Part shown: positions 25,195-33,865 of the stretch, in pieces
Numbering within the stretch: position 1 is the stretch's first letter
How the letters are laid out: each line of letters begins with the position of its first letter
Source: DATCDR01 sp036510575
GTDB lineage: Bacteria; Actinomycetota; Acidimicrobiia; Acidimicrobiales; Bog-793
Length of the DNA stretch: 59,278 nt
Direction: 5' to 3'
NCBI GenBank assembly: GCA_036510575.1
Contig: DATCDR010000201.1
Location: forward strand, 1-59,278
The notes under the pieces: generated by a model
The model's database searches: none
What the model was told of the DNA's origin: nothing
What the model saw: the letters and a program-made list of their open reading frames with translations, nothing else
Program-made: the position numbers and the translations under genes

Positions 25195-25965
25195 TCAGCT
25201 CGAGTGGGGCTCCCACGAGAAAAAGTGCAGCGCTGCCAACAAGCCGCCGACTCCCCACGCAGCTACAACTAGAACGTCGGTCCAGCTAAACGGTGTTCCT
25301 ATGAACCCTGCCTGCAGCCCGGCGGCAAAGTGGTGAACCGGGAACACCCGGGCGATAAAGGTGACCCAGGCCGGTGCGTCGCTAAGTGGGATGAAGATTC
25401 CCGAAAGAAACAGCAACGGCAGAATCGTCGCATTCACGATCGCGGGTGCGCTGTCAGCATTGGGGATCAGCGAGGTCACCGCGACTCCGAGGGCGCAAAA
25501 GCTCGTCGAGCCGACAACGACCATGACTAGGAATCGGGCAAGGGTTAGCCCAGTCGGCAGATCGGCCTGGTAGAAGATCCTCCCGAACGCCGCTGTCAGC
25601 GCCACGAGCAACAACGCTACGAACAGGGCGTGCAGGACCTTCGCCCCGAAGTACGACACAGCCGGGAGTGGGGTCCCACTCGTTCGTTTCAATATCCCGG
25701 CGTCACGTTGGAACGTCAGTGTCATCGCGACGTTGGTGTACGACGAGGTGATGACGCCGAAGGCCGCCATCGCCGCGACGTAATACGTGGACTGTTGAAT
25801 CACCCTGCCGTCGAGATGCGTGAGTTTGTGGCCGAGCAGCACCGTGAAGATGACGAGGAACATCAACGGAAATCCGAAGGTGAAGATCGCCGCTGCGGGA
25901 TTCCGCCAGAACGTCTTGTTGACGTAGCGGAGCTGGACAAATGTCAGACGGAAGGTCCGTATCAT
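25195..25965 (-). CDS. ABC-2 type exporter permease
   Basis: Membrane subunit of an ABC exporter, 256 residues with six TM segments. It has FWRNPAAAIFTFGFPLMFLVIF in TM1, the RDAGILKRTSGTPLP motif in the coupling helix (typical of DrrB/NodJ-like ABC-2 permeases), and NATILPLLFLSGIFIPLSDAPAWV before TM5-6. Its start overlaps the stop of the ATPase gene by 4 bp, so the two form an operon. DrrAB-like systems export drugs, lipids or polyketides; the cargo here is unknown. Confidence 0.92.
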   Translation of the reverse strand: MIRTFRLTFVQLRYVNKTFWRNPAAAIFTFGFPLMFLVIFTVLLGHKLTHLDGRVIQQSTYYVAAMAAFGVITSSYTNVAMTLTFQRDAGILKRTSGTPLPAVSYFGAKVLHALFVALLLVALTAAFGRIFYQADLPTGLTLARFLVMVVVGSTSFCALGVAVTSLIPNADSAPAIVNATILPLLFLSGIFIPLSDAPAWVTFIARVFPVHHFAAGLQAGFIGTPFSWTDVLVVAAWGVGGLLAALHFFSWEPHSS

Positions 25966-26987
25966 CCCCGTCGCTCCCGCCGACGCGAACGCGTCGCAAC
26001 CGGTAACGGACGATCCGCGACACCTCCACCGGTGAGCTCCAGATAGACGTCTTCAAGGGTGGGACGGTGGAGTTCGAGGCCGTCCAGGCTCACACCAGTG
26101 CGGCGCGCCCAACTCGCGAGCGCGTAGAGGGCTTCGACGAGGTCGCCCGGTTCGAGAATCGAGTTCCCGTGCTCGTCGCTCGACCATCCGAGATCCGCGA
26201 GGTCGCCCGGTACAAGGATCGAGTTCCCGTGCTCGCGGCTCGACCATCCGGGATCCGCCACCGGCGATTCCCTCGGTCCAACCGGCAGGACGAGTCGTGC
26301 GCGGGCGGTATTCCTACCCGCGAGCGTCGCGGGAGTCCCTACCGCGACGAATCGACCCGCCGCGATCACCGCGACCCGGTCCGCTAGATACTGCGCTTCG
26401 TCCATGTAATGAGTCGTCAACAAAATGGTCTTGCCCAACGCCGCGAGGTTCTTCACCATCTCCCATGCCTCCCGGCGAGCAGACGGGTCAAAGCCAGTCG
26501 TCGGTTCGTCGAGAAATACCAGATCCGGGTCGCCGACGAGCCCGATAGCGACGTCGAGTCTCCGCTGCTGACCTCCCGAGAGGCTGATCACTCGCGCGTC
26601 CCGTTTCTCCTCGAGGCCAACCAGCTCGATGAGTTCCTCAACCGGTCGTGGCTTGGGGTAATAGCTGCCGTACATCTCGATCGCCTCGGCGACCGAGAGA
26701 TACCGCTCGATGCCGCTCGACTGCAAGACGATGCCGATCTTGGCGCTCAGCTCATTGCGGTCCCGTCCGGGGTCAAGGCCGAGAACCCGCACGTCACCGC
26801 CGTCCCTTGAGCGATATCCCTCGAGAATCTCGATGATCGTCGTCTTCCCAGCGCCGTTCGGGCCGAGCAGAGCGAAGATCTCGCCAACCCCGATCGCGAA
26901 GTCGACGCCGCCCACCGCTTGGAACTCGCCGTATGACTTGGTGAGGCCACTCACCTCCACCGCCGACCCGAGCGAATGCGCTGACAC
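25962..26987 (-). CDS. ABC exporter ATPase (DrrA-like) with internal 20-residue duplication
   Basis: ATP-binding subunit paired with the ABC-2 permease, 341 residues. Walker A GPNGAGKTT, Q-loop VLQSSG, signature LSGGQQRRLD, Walker B LVFLDEPT, and the switch His in LLTTHYMDEAQ are all present. The GTG at 26987 is the best start; the frame stays open for 940 bp more but those residues are antisense to PPK2. The C-terminal domain contains two tandem copies of a 20-residue unit (DPGWSSREHGNSILVPGDLA, then DLGWSSDEHGNSILEPGDLV) encoded by a 60-bp DNA duplication. It ends in the DrrA-type LEDVYLELTGG. Confidence 0.92.
   Translation of the reverse strand: MSAHSLGSAVEVSGLTKSYGEFQAVGGVDFAIGVGEIFALLGPNGAGKTTIIEILEGYRSRDGGDVRVLGLDPGRDRNELSAKIGIVLQSSGIERYLSVAEAIEMYGSYYPKPRPVEELIELVGLEEKRDARVISLSGGQQRRLDVAIGLVGDPDLVFLDEPTTGFDPSARREAWEMVKNLAALGKTILLTTHYMDEAQYLADRVAVIAAGRFVAVGTPATLAGRNTARARLVLPVGPRESPVADPGWSSREHGNSILVPGDLADLGWSSDEHGNSILEPGDLVEALYALASWARRTGVSLDGLELHRPTLEDVYLELTGGGVADRPLPVATRSRRRERRG
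26138..26257. repeat. 60-bp tandem duplication inside the ABC ATPase gene
   Basis: Units 26138-26197 and 26198-26257 match at 54 of 60 bases. The period is a multiple of 3, so the frame is kept and the protein gains a second 20-residue unit. Confidence 0.9.
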
Positions 26988-27065
26988 GCCGTCATCCTCG
27001 CGCGGCGTGTCACGGGCAGCGAACTTTTCCCAGCAGAGGGCCCCGTTCCCGAGTTCAATTGAGTC

Positions 27066-27851
27066 ATGGGACGCCTCGACGCCGTCGACCTCACCGCGAA
27101 GCTCTCCAAAGCAGTATCGGACGGACGAATCGCGAAGCTCCAGATACGACTGCTCGAGCTCCGGCTGCTCGCTGCGGGATTGATCGGCGACCACGAGGTC
27201 GGACCGCCGGTTTGCGTTCTGTTCGAAGGCTGGGACGCAGCCGGCAAGGGAGGCGCAATCAAGCGTCTGGTCGGACGCCTCGATCCACGGCACGTCCGAG
27301 TCGGCGAGTACGCGGCGCCGACTCCTGAGGAGCTTGCGCACCACTTTCTGTGGCGATTCGGCCCGAACATCCCGGGCCGGGGCGAGATGACGATCTTCGA
27401 TCGAACTTGGTACGGGAGAGTCCTCGTCGAACGGGTCGAAGGGCTCGCACCAAAGGCCGCCTGGGAGCGGGCCTACGAGGAGATCCGTGACTTCGAACGC
27501 CTCCTCGTCCAAGAGGGTGCCACCCTCATCAAGTTCTTCCTGCATATCTCCGCAAAAGAGCAGCTCGCCCGCTTCGAATCTCGCCGGGACGATCCCCTCC
27601 GCACATGGAAACTCACCGAAGACGACTGGCGAAACCGGGCAAAGCGCGATGCCTATACCGTCGCGATCGAAGAGATGCTGGAGCGGACCGACCGCAAACG
27701 AAGTGGGTGGACGATCGTCGCAGCAGAGAGCAAGCACTTCGCCAGAGTCGCCGTACTCGAAACGGTCGTCGCCGAGATCGAGGCAGGGCTTCACCGCGCC
27801 GGAATCGATCCCGCGCCGCCAGCAGATAAGGACTTCGACCCACCCCGCTGA
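27066..27851 (+). CDS. polyphosphate kinase 2 family protein
   Basis: PPK2 transfers phosphate between polyphosphate and nucleotides. The 261-residue protein shows the Walker A form FEGWDAAGKGGAIKRL, the lid region with RFGPNIPGRGEMTIFDRTWYGRVLVERVEG (Walker B and Arg lid), and IKFFLHISAKEQLARFESRRDDPLRTWKL. This order is the normal single-domain PPK2. It is divergent from the ABC exporter and lies just upstream of the DapA-family gene. Class I, II or III (ADP or AMP substrate) cannot be decided from these motifs alone. Confidence 0.92.
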   Translation: MGRLDAVDLTAKLSKAVSDGRIAKLQIRLLELRLLAAGLIGDHEVGPPVCVLFEGWDAAGKGGAIKRLVGRLDPRHVRVGEYAAPTPEELAHHFLWRFGPNIPGRGEMTIFDRTWYGRVLVERVEGLAPKAAWERAYEEIRDFERLLVQEGATLIKFFLHISAKEQLARFESRRDDPLRTWKLTEDDWRNRAKRDAYTVAIEEMLERTDRKRSGWTIVAAESKHFARVAVLETVVAEIEAGLHRAGIDPAPPADKDFDPPR

Positions 27852-27893
27852 GCACCTAGTCCTCGGCGATATCCCAGTCCGTCGGCGCGCCAG

Positions 27894-27905
27894 TAGGCTT
27901 GGCAC
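27894..27905 (+). promoter_or_regulatory. -10 box of a leaderless start
   Basis: TAGGCT followed by 6 nt (TGGCAC) and then the ATG at 27906. The same TAGGCT-N6-start is seen at 39724 and 50495. Confidence 0.6.
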
Positions 27906-28673
27906 ATGACCGAACTGACTTTTCAAGGCGTCGGAGTTGCGCTCATCACGATCTTCGATGAGTACCTCGCTCTCGACGCCAAACGGACCGCTGACCTTGC
28001 CGCCGAGCTCGTTGCCTGTGGGGTTACCGGCGTGATCGTCGCTGGCACGACAGGAGAGGCTGCAGCTCTAAATGGCCAAGAGCGCGCGGCGCTCGTCGCC
28101 GCCACCCGGGCCGCGTTGCCATCCGACGTGCCCGTTCTCGCTGGCATAGGGGCGCCTTCTACCTTTCAAGCGCTCGACTACCTCGAGCAGGTCGTCGATG
28201 CTGGCGCCGACGCGGTCTTGGCCCTCTCGCTACCTGGAGGCGCTGATCAAAGCGCCTACTACGAAGCTCTGGCGAAACAGGCTGGGGGGCTCCCGCTGCT
28301 CGCGTACAACTACCCGGGCGCCTCGGCCCCCGGAATTCCAGTCGAGGTATTGGTAAAACTTCCGGTCCAGGGGGTAAAGGACTCAAGCGGCGATCCGGAT
28401 CGCCTCATCGAGTCCAAGGCGCTCTTCGACGAGCCGATCTACACCGGCGCGGCGTCACTGCTCACGTTGGCGGGAGGGATCGGCTGCGCGGGCGCGATTC
28501 TCGCGCTCGCAAATGCCATCCCCGAAGTGTGCGTCGCCGCGCTCGGAGGCGACGGCACCGCTCAGGCCTCGATAAGCGAGTCCAACCGCCGAGCCAAGTC
28601 GTCATTCCCGTCCGGCATCAAGGAGCTGACAGCGGAGCGCTTCCACACGCCGATCTACAAGAGAATGGGATAG
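27906..28673 (+). CDS. dihydrodipicolinate synthase / N-acetylneuraminate lyase family aldolase
   Basis: Class I TIM-barrel aldolase of 255 residues, slightly short for DapA (about 290). GVALITIFDEYLALD and GTTGEAAALN fit the pyruvate-binding signature; YNYPG carries the catalytic Tyr and VKDSSGD the Schiff-base Lys. It may be the lysine-pathway DapA or an NAL-like lyase; aspartokinase and the semialdehyde dehydrogenase lie 6-8 kb away, which makes DapA possible but not certain. Transcription is probably leaderless. It is followed by the LCP gene in the same direction. Confidence 0.85.
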   Translation: MTELTFQGVGVALITIFDEYLALDAKRTADLAAELVACGVTGVIVAGTTGEAAALNGQERAALVAATRAALPSDVPVLAGIGAPSTFQALDYLEQVVDAGADAVLALSLPGGADQSAYYEALAKQAGGLPLLAYNYPGASAPGIPVEVLVKLPVQGVKDSSGDPDRLIESKALFDEPIYTGAASLLTLAGGIGCAGAILALANAIPEVCVAALGGDGTAQASISESNRRAKSSFPSGIKELTAERFHTPIYKRMG

Positions 28674-28736
28674 CACCATCGCCAGGGTGGCGTGGTGACA
28701 CCCATCCAAGCAATCGAGCGAATACCCTAACGAGCG

Positions 28737-30458
28737 ATGTCGGACAGCTCGCCGGGTGAGGAGGTTGTCGACCTCCCCGGTGGCGCAGCGACCCAATCAG
28801 ACGCTGCCGGTGCCGGCAACTCCGGTCGGAAGCGCTCGGAAGGTAGGCGGCACGGACACCAGAAGCCGGTGCGGTCGAAACGACGCCGACGAACGATCCG
28901 TGGACTCATCGCCCTCGCAATCTTGGTGGTGGTGATTCTCGGCGGCAGCGCGATCTACATCGAAGTCCAGCTTGGCCATATCCACCACATCTCGGTGACA
29001 GTGACCAAACAGACAGGCCCGGCCGACGACATCTTGCTCGTCGGATCCACCTCGCGCTGCGCCGTCACCTCTTCTGCCCAGGTCAAGCTCTTCCACGAAG
29101 AGTGCCTCGATGGCGTGAACGGCGTGAACAGCGACGTGATCATGATCCTTCGCCTGCAACCAGGAAAGACGCCCACCCTGCTCTCGATTCCGCGAGACAC
29201 CTTCGTGCCGGATGCGCGCTCAGGAGGGCTGTACAACAAGGTGGATGCTGCGCTCGCCGACGGCCCGAACCAGCTCGTCGACGCGATCCAGCAGGACTTC
29301 GGGATTCCAATTAATCACTACGTGGTCCTCAACTTCGGATCCTTCGAGAGCATCGTCAACGCGCTCGGGGGCATCTCGATGTACTTCCCGACGACGCTTC
29401 GCGACTTCAGCTCGAACCTCAGCATCGATCGCAGGGGCTGCGTGCACATCGACGGCACCGAGGCGCTAGCGCTCGTTCGAGCCCGCCACCTGAACTACCA
29501 CTACGACAAGAAGACCAAGACCTGGCTCGGCTACGACGGCTCGGGCGACATCGGTCGCATCGAGCGCGTCCACCTCTTCTTGAAGGCCCTCGTCTCCCAG
29601 ATCTCAGCAAAAGGCGTCGGCGATCCACTCACGGACTCGAGGCTTCTCGCGGCGCTCGCGCCAGATTTGACGGTCGATAACTCGTTCGCCACGAGCTCGA
29701 TGCTGAACCTGGCGCTCAAGTTCCACAGCAACGTCGGCAGCGCGCCCGAATACACACTGCCGATCATCGAGGACTCGGTGGAGTACATGTACAAGGGCTA
29801 CCCCTACGGCCTCGTCGCATTCCCCACCGAACCACAAGACCAGCGCACGATCGACGCCTTTCTCGGAACAACCGGCTCACCCAAGCAGGTGGCGCCGAGC
29901 AGCATCACGGTCAGCGTCGTCGACGGCACCGACTCGCCAACCTCGACAGCAACCGACGCAACTGAGCTCGCAGCACTCGGTTACAAGGTTCTCGGCAGCG
30001 GCGCCCAGACCTCGGTAGGTCCAGTATCTGAAACCACCGTGGATTACGCCGCCGGAACGACGCCTGCGCAACACGCGGCGAACCTCGCACGTGCCGAGCA
30101 GGTAAGGAGCTCGATCGCCGGCCTTGTGATACTTGGCGAGGCGCCGACGTTCGGCGGCGCCGACGTCTCGGTGATCACGGGAAGCGGCTTCACCATTGCC
30201 AAGCCGATCGCGGTTACTACGCCGAGCACCATTGCTTCAAAGAGCACAGTCGCTTCGACGAGCACGCTCGCCACGACAACCACCCTCGCCCGCACGAGCA
30301 CCAGCACCACGTTGCAAGCGACGACGACGACCGCACCGCCTACGAAGAGCACCCAAGCGAAGTCACCTGCGCTCGGATCGGTGTTCAGCGCCGCGACTCC
30401 TGCCACCGAGAAGATCCCTTCCTACGATCCGAGAAGCTGCCCGAACAGAGCGAAGTAG
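28737..30458 (+). CDS. LytR-CpsA-Psr (LCP) family cell-wall ligase
   Basis: Membrane-anchored phosphotransferase that attaches wall glycopolymers to peptidoglycan, 573 residues. An Arg/Lys-rich cytoplasmic tail precedes one TM (about 54-76, GLIALAILVVVILGGSAIYI). The LCP domain spans about 95-260: SDVIMILRLQPGKTPTLLSIPRDTFV, with IVNALGGISMYFP and GTEALALVRARH. A LytR_C domain (about 385-480) has ITVSVVDGTDSP and AAGTTPAQHAANLARAEQV. The Ser/Thr-rich tail (about 490-545) is typical of actinobacterial secreted proteins. A -10-like TACCCT lies 8 nt before the ATG. Confidence 0.93.
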   Translation: MSDSSPGEEVVDLPGGAATQSDAAGAGNSGRKRSEGRRHGHQKPVRSKRRRRTIRGLIALAILVVVILGGSAIYIEVQLGHIHHISVTVTKQTGPADDILLVGSTSRCAVTSSAQVKLFHEECLDGVNGVNSDVIMILRLQPGKTPTLLSIPRDTFVPDARSGGLYNKVDAALADGPNQLVDAIQQDFGIPINHYVVLNFGSFESIVNALGGISMYFPTTLRDFSSNLSIDRRGCVHIDGTEALALVRARHLNYHYDKKTKTWLGYDGSGDIGRIERVHLFLKALVSQISAKGVGDPLTDSRLLAALAPDLTVDNSFATSSMLNLALKFHSNVGSAPEYTLPIIEDSVEYMYKGYPYGLVAFPTEPQDQRTIDAFLGTTGSPKQVAPSSITVSVVDGTDSPTSTATDATELAALGYKVLGSGAQTSVGPVSETTVDYAAGTTPAQHAANLARAEQVRSSIAGLVILGEAPTFGGADVSVITGSGFTIAKPIAVTTPSTIASKSTVASTSTLATTTTLARTSTSTTLQATTTTAPPTKSTQAKSPALGSVFSAATPATEKIPSYDPRSCPNRAK

Positions 30459-30554
30459 CCGCACCTAGTGCGCAGGTGGAGCGATGACGCCACGTCGGTC
30501 GACTCATTAGCATCAAACCGCTAGTCGAAGTCCGGCCAAGAGATCGGGGAATTA

Positions 30555-31343
30555 ATGGCACAGCCCTCACACGACCTGACCGGCAAGGTGATGTTCGTGA
30601 CCGGCGCCGGTAGAGGCATCGGCAGGGGTATCGCCGAGGTCGCCGCAGAGTGCGGTGCAGACGTTGCCATCAACGCCTTGACGAACCGGTACGTGAACGA
30701 GCTTGCAGCGCGCATCGCCGACGACACCGGTCGACGAGTCGTGCCGATTATCGGTGACGTGACGACTCCAACGGGTGCCCGCGCCGCTGTCGAGTCGGTC
30801 ATTGGCGAATTCGGCCGGATCGACGTGCTCGTGAACAACCTCGGTGACGCGATCGGCAAACCGCTCGTCGCCCTGCCCGGAGACGAGCGAGAGGCGATGA
30901 CCGACGAAGAGGTCGAGACGGTGATGGGCCTCAACCTCTCCGCGACGATCGCCTGCACCAGAGCCGCAGGCGCCGCGATGCTCGAGCGCCGAAGCGGCTC
31001 GATCATCAACATCTCCTCATTCGCGGCGCTCCGCGGCGGAGTCAACACCGTCATCTACGCGACTGCAAAGACCGCTCTAACCGGGTTCACGAGAGCTCTC
31101 GCGCTCGAGTGGGCACCCTTTGGCGTCCACGTGAACGCAGTCGCGCCAGGCAGTTTCCCCGATCCCGTCACCTCCGGCGACCGCTACGAAGCCTCCATGG
31201 CACGAGCGGCCACCAACACACCTATCGGCCGTGGTGGCGACGTACGCGAGATCGGCTACGCGGTCGCCTTTTTGGCCTCTACTGAGGCCGACTACATCGT
31301 CGGTCAGACACTCGCCGTAGACGGTGGCGTTAGTCTCCTCTGA
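30555..31343 (+). CDS. SDR-family oxidoreductase
   Basis: NAD(P)-dependent short-chain dehydrogenase of 262 residues. TGAGRGIGRGIAE is the cofactor glycine motif, NNLGD the NNAG motif variant, INISSFAA carries the catalytic Ser and YATAKTAL the YxxxK. The tail ends DYIVGQTLAVDGGVSLL as in FabG-type members. The ATG follows AGATCGGGGAATTA. It may reduce a 3-oxoacyl or similar substrate; no pathway partner lies next to it. The hypothetical gene at 31359 follows after 15 bp, so the two may be co-transcribed. Confidence 0.92.
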   Translation: MAQPSHDLTGKVMFVTGAGRGIGRGIAEVAAECGADVAINALTNRYVNELAARIADDTGRRVVPIIGDVTTPTGARAAVESVIGEFGRIDVLVNNLGDAIGKPLVALPGDEREAMTDEEVETVMGLNLSATIACTRAAGAAMLERRSGSIINISSFAALRGGVNTVIYATAKTALTGFTRALALEWAPFGVHVNAVAPGSFPDPVTSGDRYEASMARAATNTPIGRGGDVREIGYAVAFLASTEADYIVGQTLAVDGGVSLL

Positions 31344-31358
31344 CGCGTAACTGACGCA

Positions 31359-32303
31359 ATGGGCCACTGGCCGCGAGCCGTGCCTCCACAGCCGGAGTGG
31401 GCCGAGAGAGTTTCGAAGGAGCCCGCAGTGCTTGATCGCTACTACGTCGTCACCGATGCGACAGGCAGAGCACGCAACGGGGAGATCGAGCGGCACTTCG
31501 AGCTCCATGAAGGTGCAGGTCCCGACGAAGGCGGTCCGGTCGCGCTGGTGGACGTGGCGACGTTGCTGACCTGCCTCGACGAGGTCATCTTCGAAGCTGA
31601 GCCCATCGGAGCGACCTCTGAGGCCTCACCTGGAACCTGGCATGCGGACGACGCGCGCCTCATTCGCCGCACCCCCTGGGATGCGCGATCGGCTGCGTCA
31701 TTCGCGCTCAGCTGCGTCGAGCACGTAATCGGCGACGACCGGAACATCGAGATCCCAGGCGGTCAGGCGCTCGGAGCGGTACTCGACGATGCGAAGCGCT
31801 TCCTCGAAGAGTCCGGCGGCGAACGCGAGGGGCGATTGGCCAAGCTCTCACGACTAGCTACCGCGCGTCGACTGCACCGATCGGGCGAGCACATCGGTGA
31901 CCTTGCTCGCGGCCGTCTCGGCGAGGACCTCGCGGACGAGATCACGATAACGAGCGATCCGGCCTGGACACTGCTCGCCTCGAGTGTCGACGCAGTCTTC
32001 GCGGTGGTCGAGGCACTCCGCCACGTCGCGCTCCCGAACTACGTCAGCGATCACGAAGACGCTGGCGGCGCGCGCGACACGAGCGACGGAGAGTCCTTCA
32101 TACCAAGCTTCTGGCCGAGCCCGTGGGGGAATTTCGCGACCGGAGCCGAACACGAGTCGACCTATGTCCCGACCTCCCTCCTCGCCAGGGAGGCCGCCCT
32201 ACGCGCTCGCGAGACGGTCACCGATCGCAACGGCGAGGCCGCCGGGACTGCCGAGGCCGCCTGGCAAGTAACGCTCCTGGAGTCGGTTCTCGAGAATCGC
32301 TAG
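31359..32303 (+). CDS. hypothetical protein
   Basis: 314 residues, not recognised. It is predicted soluble and largely helical, rich in Glu, Ala and Arg, with no signal peptide or TM. Landmarks are TPWDARSAASFALSCVEHVIG (about 110-130), GEREGRLAKLSRLATARRLHRSG (about 155-180) and FIPSFWPSPWGNFATG (about 250). The codon pattern and a 15-bp gap after the SDR gene support a real gene. A shorter start at an internal codon near VSKEPAVLDRYYV is possible. No function is proposed. Confidence 0.7.
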   Translation: MGHWPRAVPPQPEWAERVSKEPAVLDRYYVVTDATGRARNGEIERHFELHEGAGPDEGGPVALVDVATLLTCLDEVIFEAEPIGATSEASPGTWHADDARLIRRTPWDARSAASFALSCVEHVIGDDRNIEIPGGQALGAVLDDAKRFLEESGGEREGRLAKLSRLATARRLHRSGEHIGDLARGRLGEDLADEITITSDPAWTLLASSVDAVFAVVEALRHVALPNYVSDHEDAGGARDTSDGESFIPSFWPSPWGNFATGAEHESTYVPTSLLAREAALRARETVTDRNGEAAGTAEAAWQVTLLESVLENR

Positions 32304-32366
32304 CTCCTCTTCGCTCCCTCGAAGCTCGCGAGGGACCTCCGCAGTTCCGAACGAAACACGCATCCT

Positions 32367-32400
32367 TTGACACCACGCATCTGTCAGGTAGGAATGGAAG
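32367..32400 (+). promoter_or_regulatory. proS promoter, leaderless
   Basis: TTGACA (32367-32372), 16-bp spacer, TAGGAA (32389-32394), then 6 nt to the ATG at 32401. The best-formed promoter in the window. Confidence 0.6.
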
Positions 32401-33843
32401 ATGACAAGAGGCAACGACCGCGGCGTCACCCCCCAGAGCGAAGACTTCTCTGCTTGGTACAACGAGCTCGTCCTTCGTGCCGAGCTGGCAGACCGTGGAC
32501 CCGTCCGGGGAACCATGGTCATTCGACCTTACGGCTACCGCATCTGGGAGCTTCTGCAGCGCGAGCTTGACGATCGGATCAAAGCGACCGGCCACGAGAA
32601 CGCCTACTTCCCGCTCTTGATCCCGCAGAGCTATTTCACCCGCGAGGCCGAACACGTCGAGGGGTTCGCTCCCGAACTTGCCGTCGTGACGCACGCGGGT
32701 GGCGAGGAGCTGGACGAGCCACTCGTCGTGCGGCCCACCTCGGAGGCGGTGATCGGCGAGATGTTCTCCCGCTGGATCGACTCCTACCGCGACCTCCCGC
32801 TACTGATCAACCAGTGGGCGAACGTTGTCAGATGGGAGCTGCGTCCAAGGCTGTTTCTTCGAACGACGGAGTTCTTATGGCAAGAGGGCCATACCGCGCA
32901 CGCGACGCACGAAGAAGCGACCGTCGAGACGCTGCTGGCGAGTGAGATCTACGCGGAAGTCGCTCGCGACGTAGCGGCGATGCCGGTGCTCGTCGGCGAT
33001 AAGACCGAGCGCGAGCGCTTCGCCGGCGCCCAGCGAACTGTCAGCCTGGAGGCGATGATGCGCGACGGCCGCGCACTCCAAGCCGGAACATCGCACTATC
33101 TCGGGACGAACTTCGCGACGGCGTTCAACATCAAGTTCACGAGCGCAACCGGGGTCGAAGAGCTCGCTCACACCACCTCGTGGGGCATGAGCTCTCGCAT
33201 GATCGGCGGGATCATCATGTGCCATGGCGACGATCGCGGCCTGATCCTGCCGCCCAAGCTCGCACCCATCGAAGTCGTGATAGTTCCGATCGGCAAACCT
33301 GCCGACATCGCTGCTGTTCTCGAAGTCGCGACAGATCTGGCCACCCAACTGCGCGATGTCGGCGTCAGGGTGAAGGTCGACGACCGCGAGGGCGCCTCGC
33401 CTGGCTTCAAGTTCAACTACTGGGAGCTCCGGGGGGTCCCACTTCGGATAGAGATCGGCCCACGAGACCTCGCTGCGAACGTAGTGACCCTCGCTAATCG
33501 ACTAAGCGGAGAGAAAGAGCAGCTCGGCATCGACTCTGTGGCTTCAGGAATGCGCGACCGGCTGAGCGAGTTTCAAGATGCGCTCTACGAACGTGCGAAG
33601 GGGTTCCGCGACGAGCACACCGTGACGACGGACAGCTACGAGGAGTTCACTGCCGCGGTAGCGCAGGGTTTCGCGCTCGCACACTTCTGCGGGGATGAAG
33701 CATGTGAGCAAAAGATCAAAGACGACACCACCGCGACGCCACGGGTGATCCCGTTCGACGTTGTGGCAGAGACCGGCAACTGCATCGTCTGTGGATCCGC
33801 ATCGATGTTTCCGACACGGGTGGTGTTCGCGAGGGCGTACTAA
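32401..33843 (+). CDS. proS: prolyl-tRNA synthetase, archaeal/eukaryotic type
   Basis: Class II aminoacyl-tRNA synthetase that charges tRNA-Pro, 480 residues. Length and the absence of the INS editing insertion place it in the eukaryotic/archaeal-like (ProS type 3) group. Motif 2 region is WANVVRWELRPRLFLRTTEFLWQEGHTAHAT; LVVRPTSEAVIGEMFSRWI and the HTTSWGMSSRMIGG region of motif 3 are intact. The anticodon-binding and zinc-binding C-terminal domains follow (HFCGDEACEQKIKDD ... NCIVCGSAS, Cys ligands). Ends YTFARAY-like (VVFARAY), the conserved C-terminus. Leaderless promoter. Confidence 0.96.
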   Translation: MTRGNDRGVTPQSEDFSAWYNELVLRAELADRGPVRGTMVIRPYGYRIWELLQRELDDRIKATGHENAYFPLLIPQSYFTREAEHVEGFAPELAVVTHAGGEELDEPLVVRPTSEAVIGEMFSRWIDSYRDLPLLINQWANVVRWELRPRLFLRTTEFLWQEGHTAHATHEEATVETLLASEIYAEVARDVAAMPVLVGDKTERERFAGAQRTVSLEAMMRDGRALQAGTSHYLGTNFATAFNIKFTSATGVEELAHTTSWGMSSRMIGGIIMCHGDDRGLILPPKLAPIEVVIVPIGKPADIAAVLEVATDLATQLRDVGVRVKVDDREGASPGFKFNYWELRGVPLRIEIGPRDLAANVVTLANRLSGEKEQLGIDSVASGMRDRLSEFQDALYERAKGFRDEHTVTTDSYEEFTAAVAQGFALAHFCGDEACEQKIKDDTTATPRVIPFDVVAETGNCIVCGSASMFPTRVVFARAY

Positions 33844-33849
33844 CGAGCT

Positions 33850-33864
33850 CGCGACTAGGTCGCG
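33850..33864. terminator. bidirectional terminator hairpin
   Basis: CGCGAC-TAG-GTCGCG, extended by imperfect GAG/CTC pairs, between the convergent proS (stop 33843) and semialdehyde dehydrogenase (stop 33866). No T-tract. Confidence 0.45.
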
Positions 33865-33865
33865 C

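Noticed and set aside
26988..27926. Upstream extension of the exporter ATPase to a 654-residue protein
   Set aside because: The extra residues are antisense to the PPK2 gene and unlike any domain; a GTG at 26987 gives a normal-sized ATPase.
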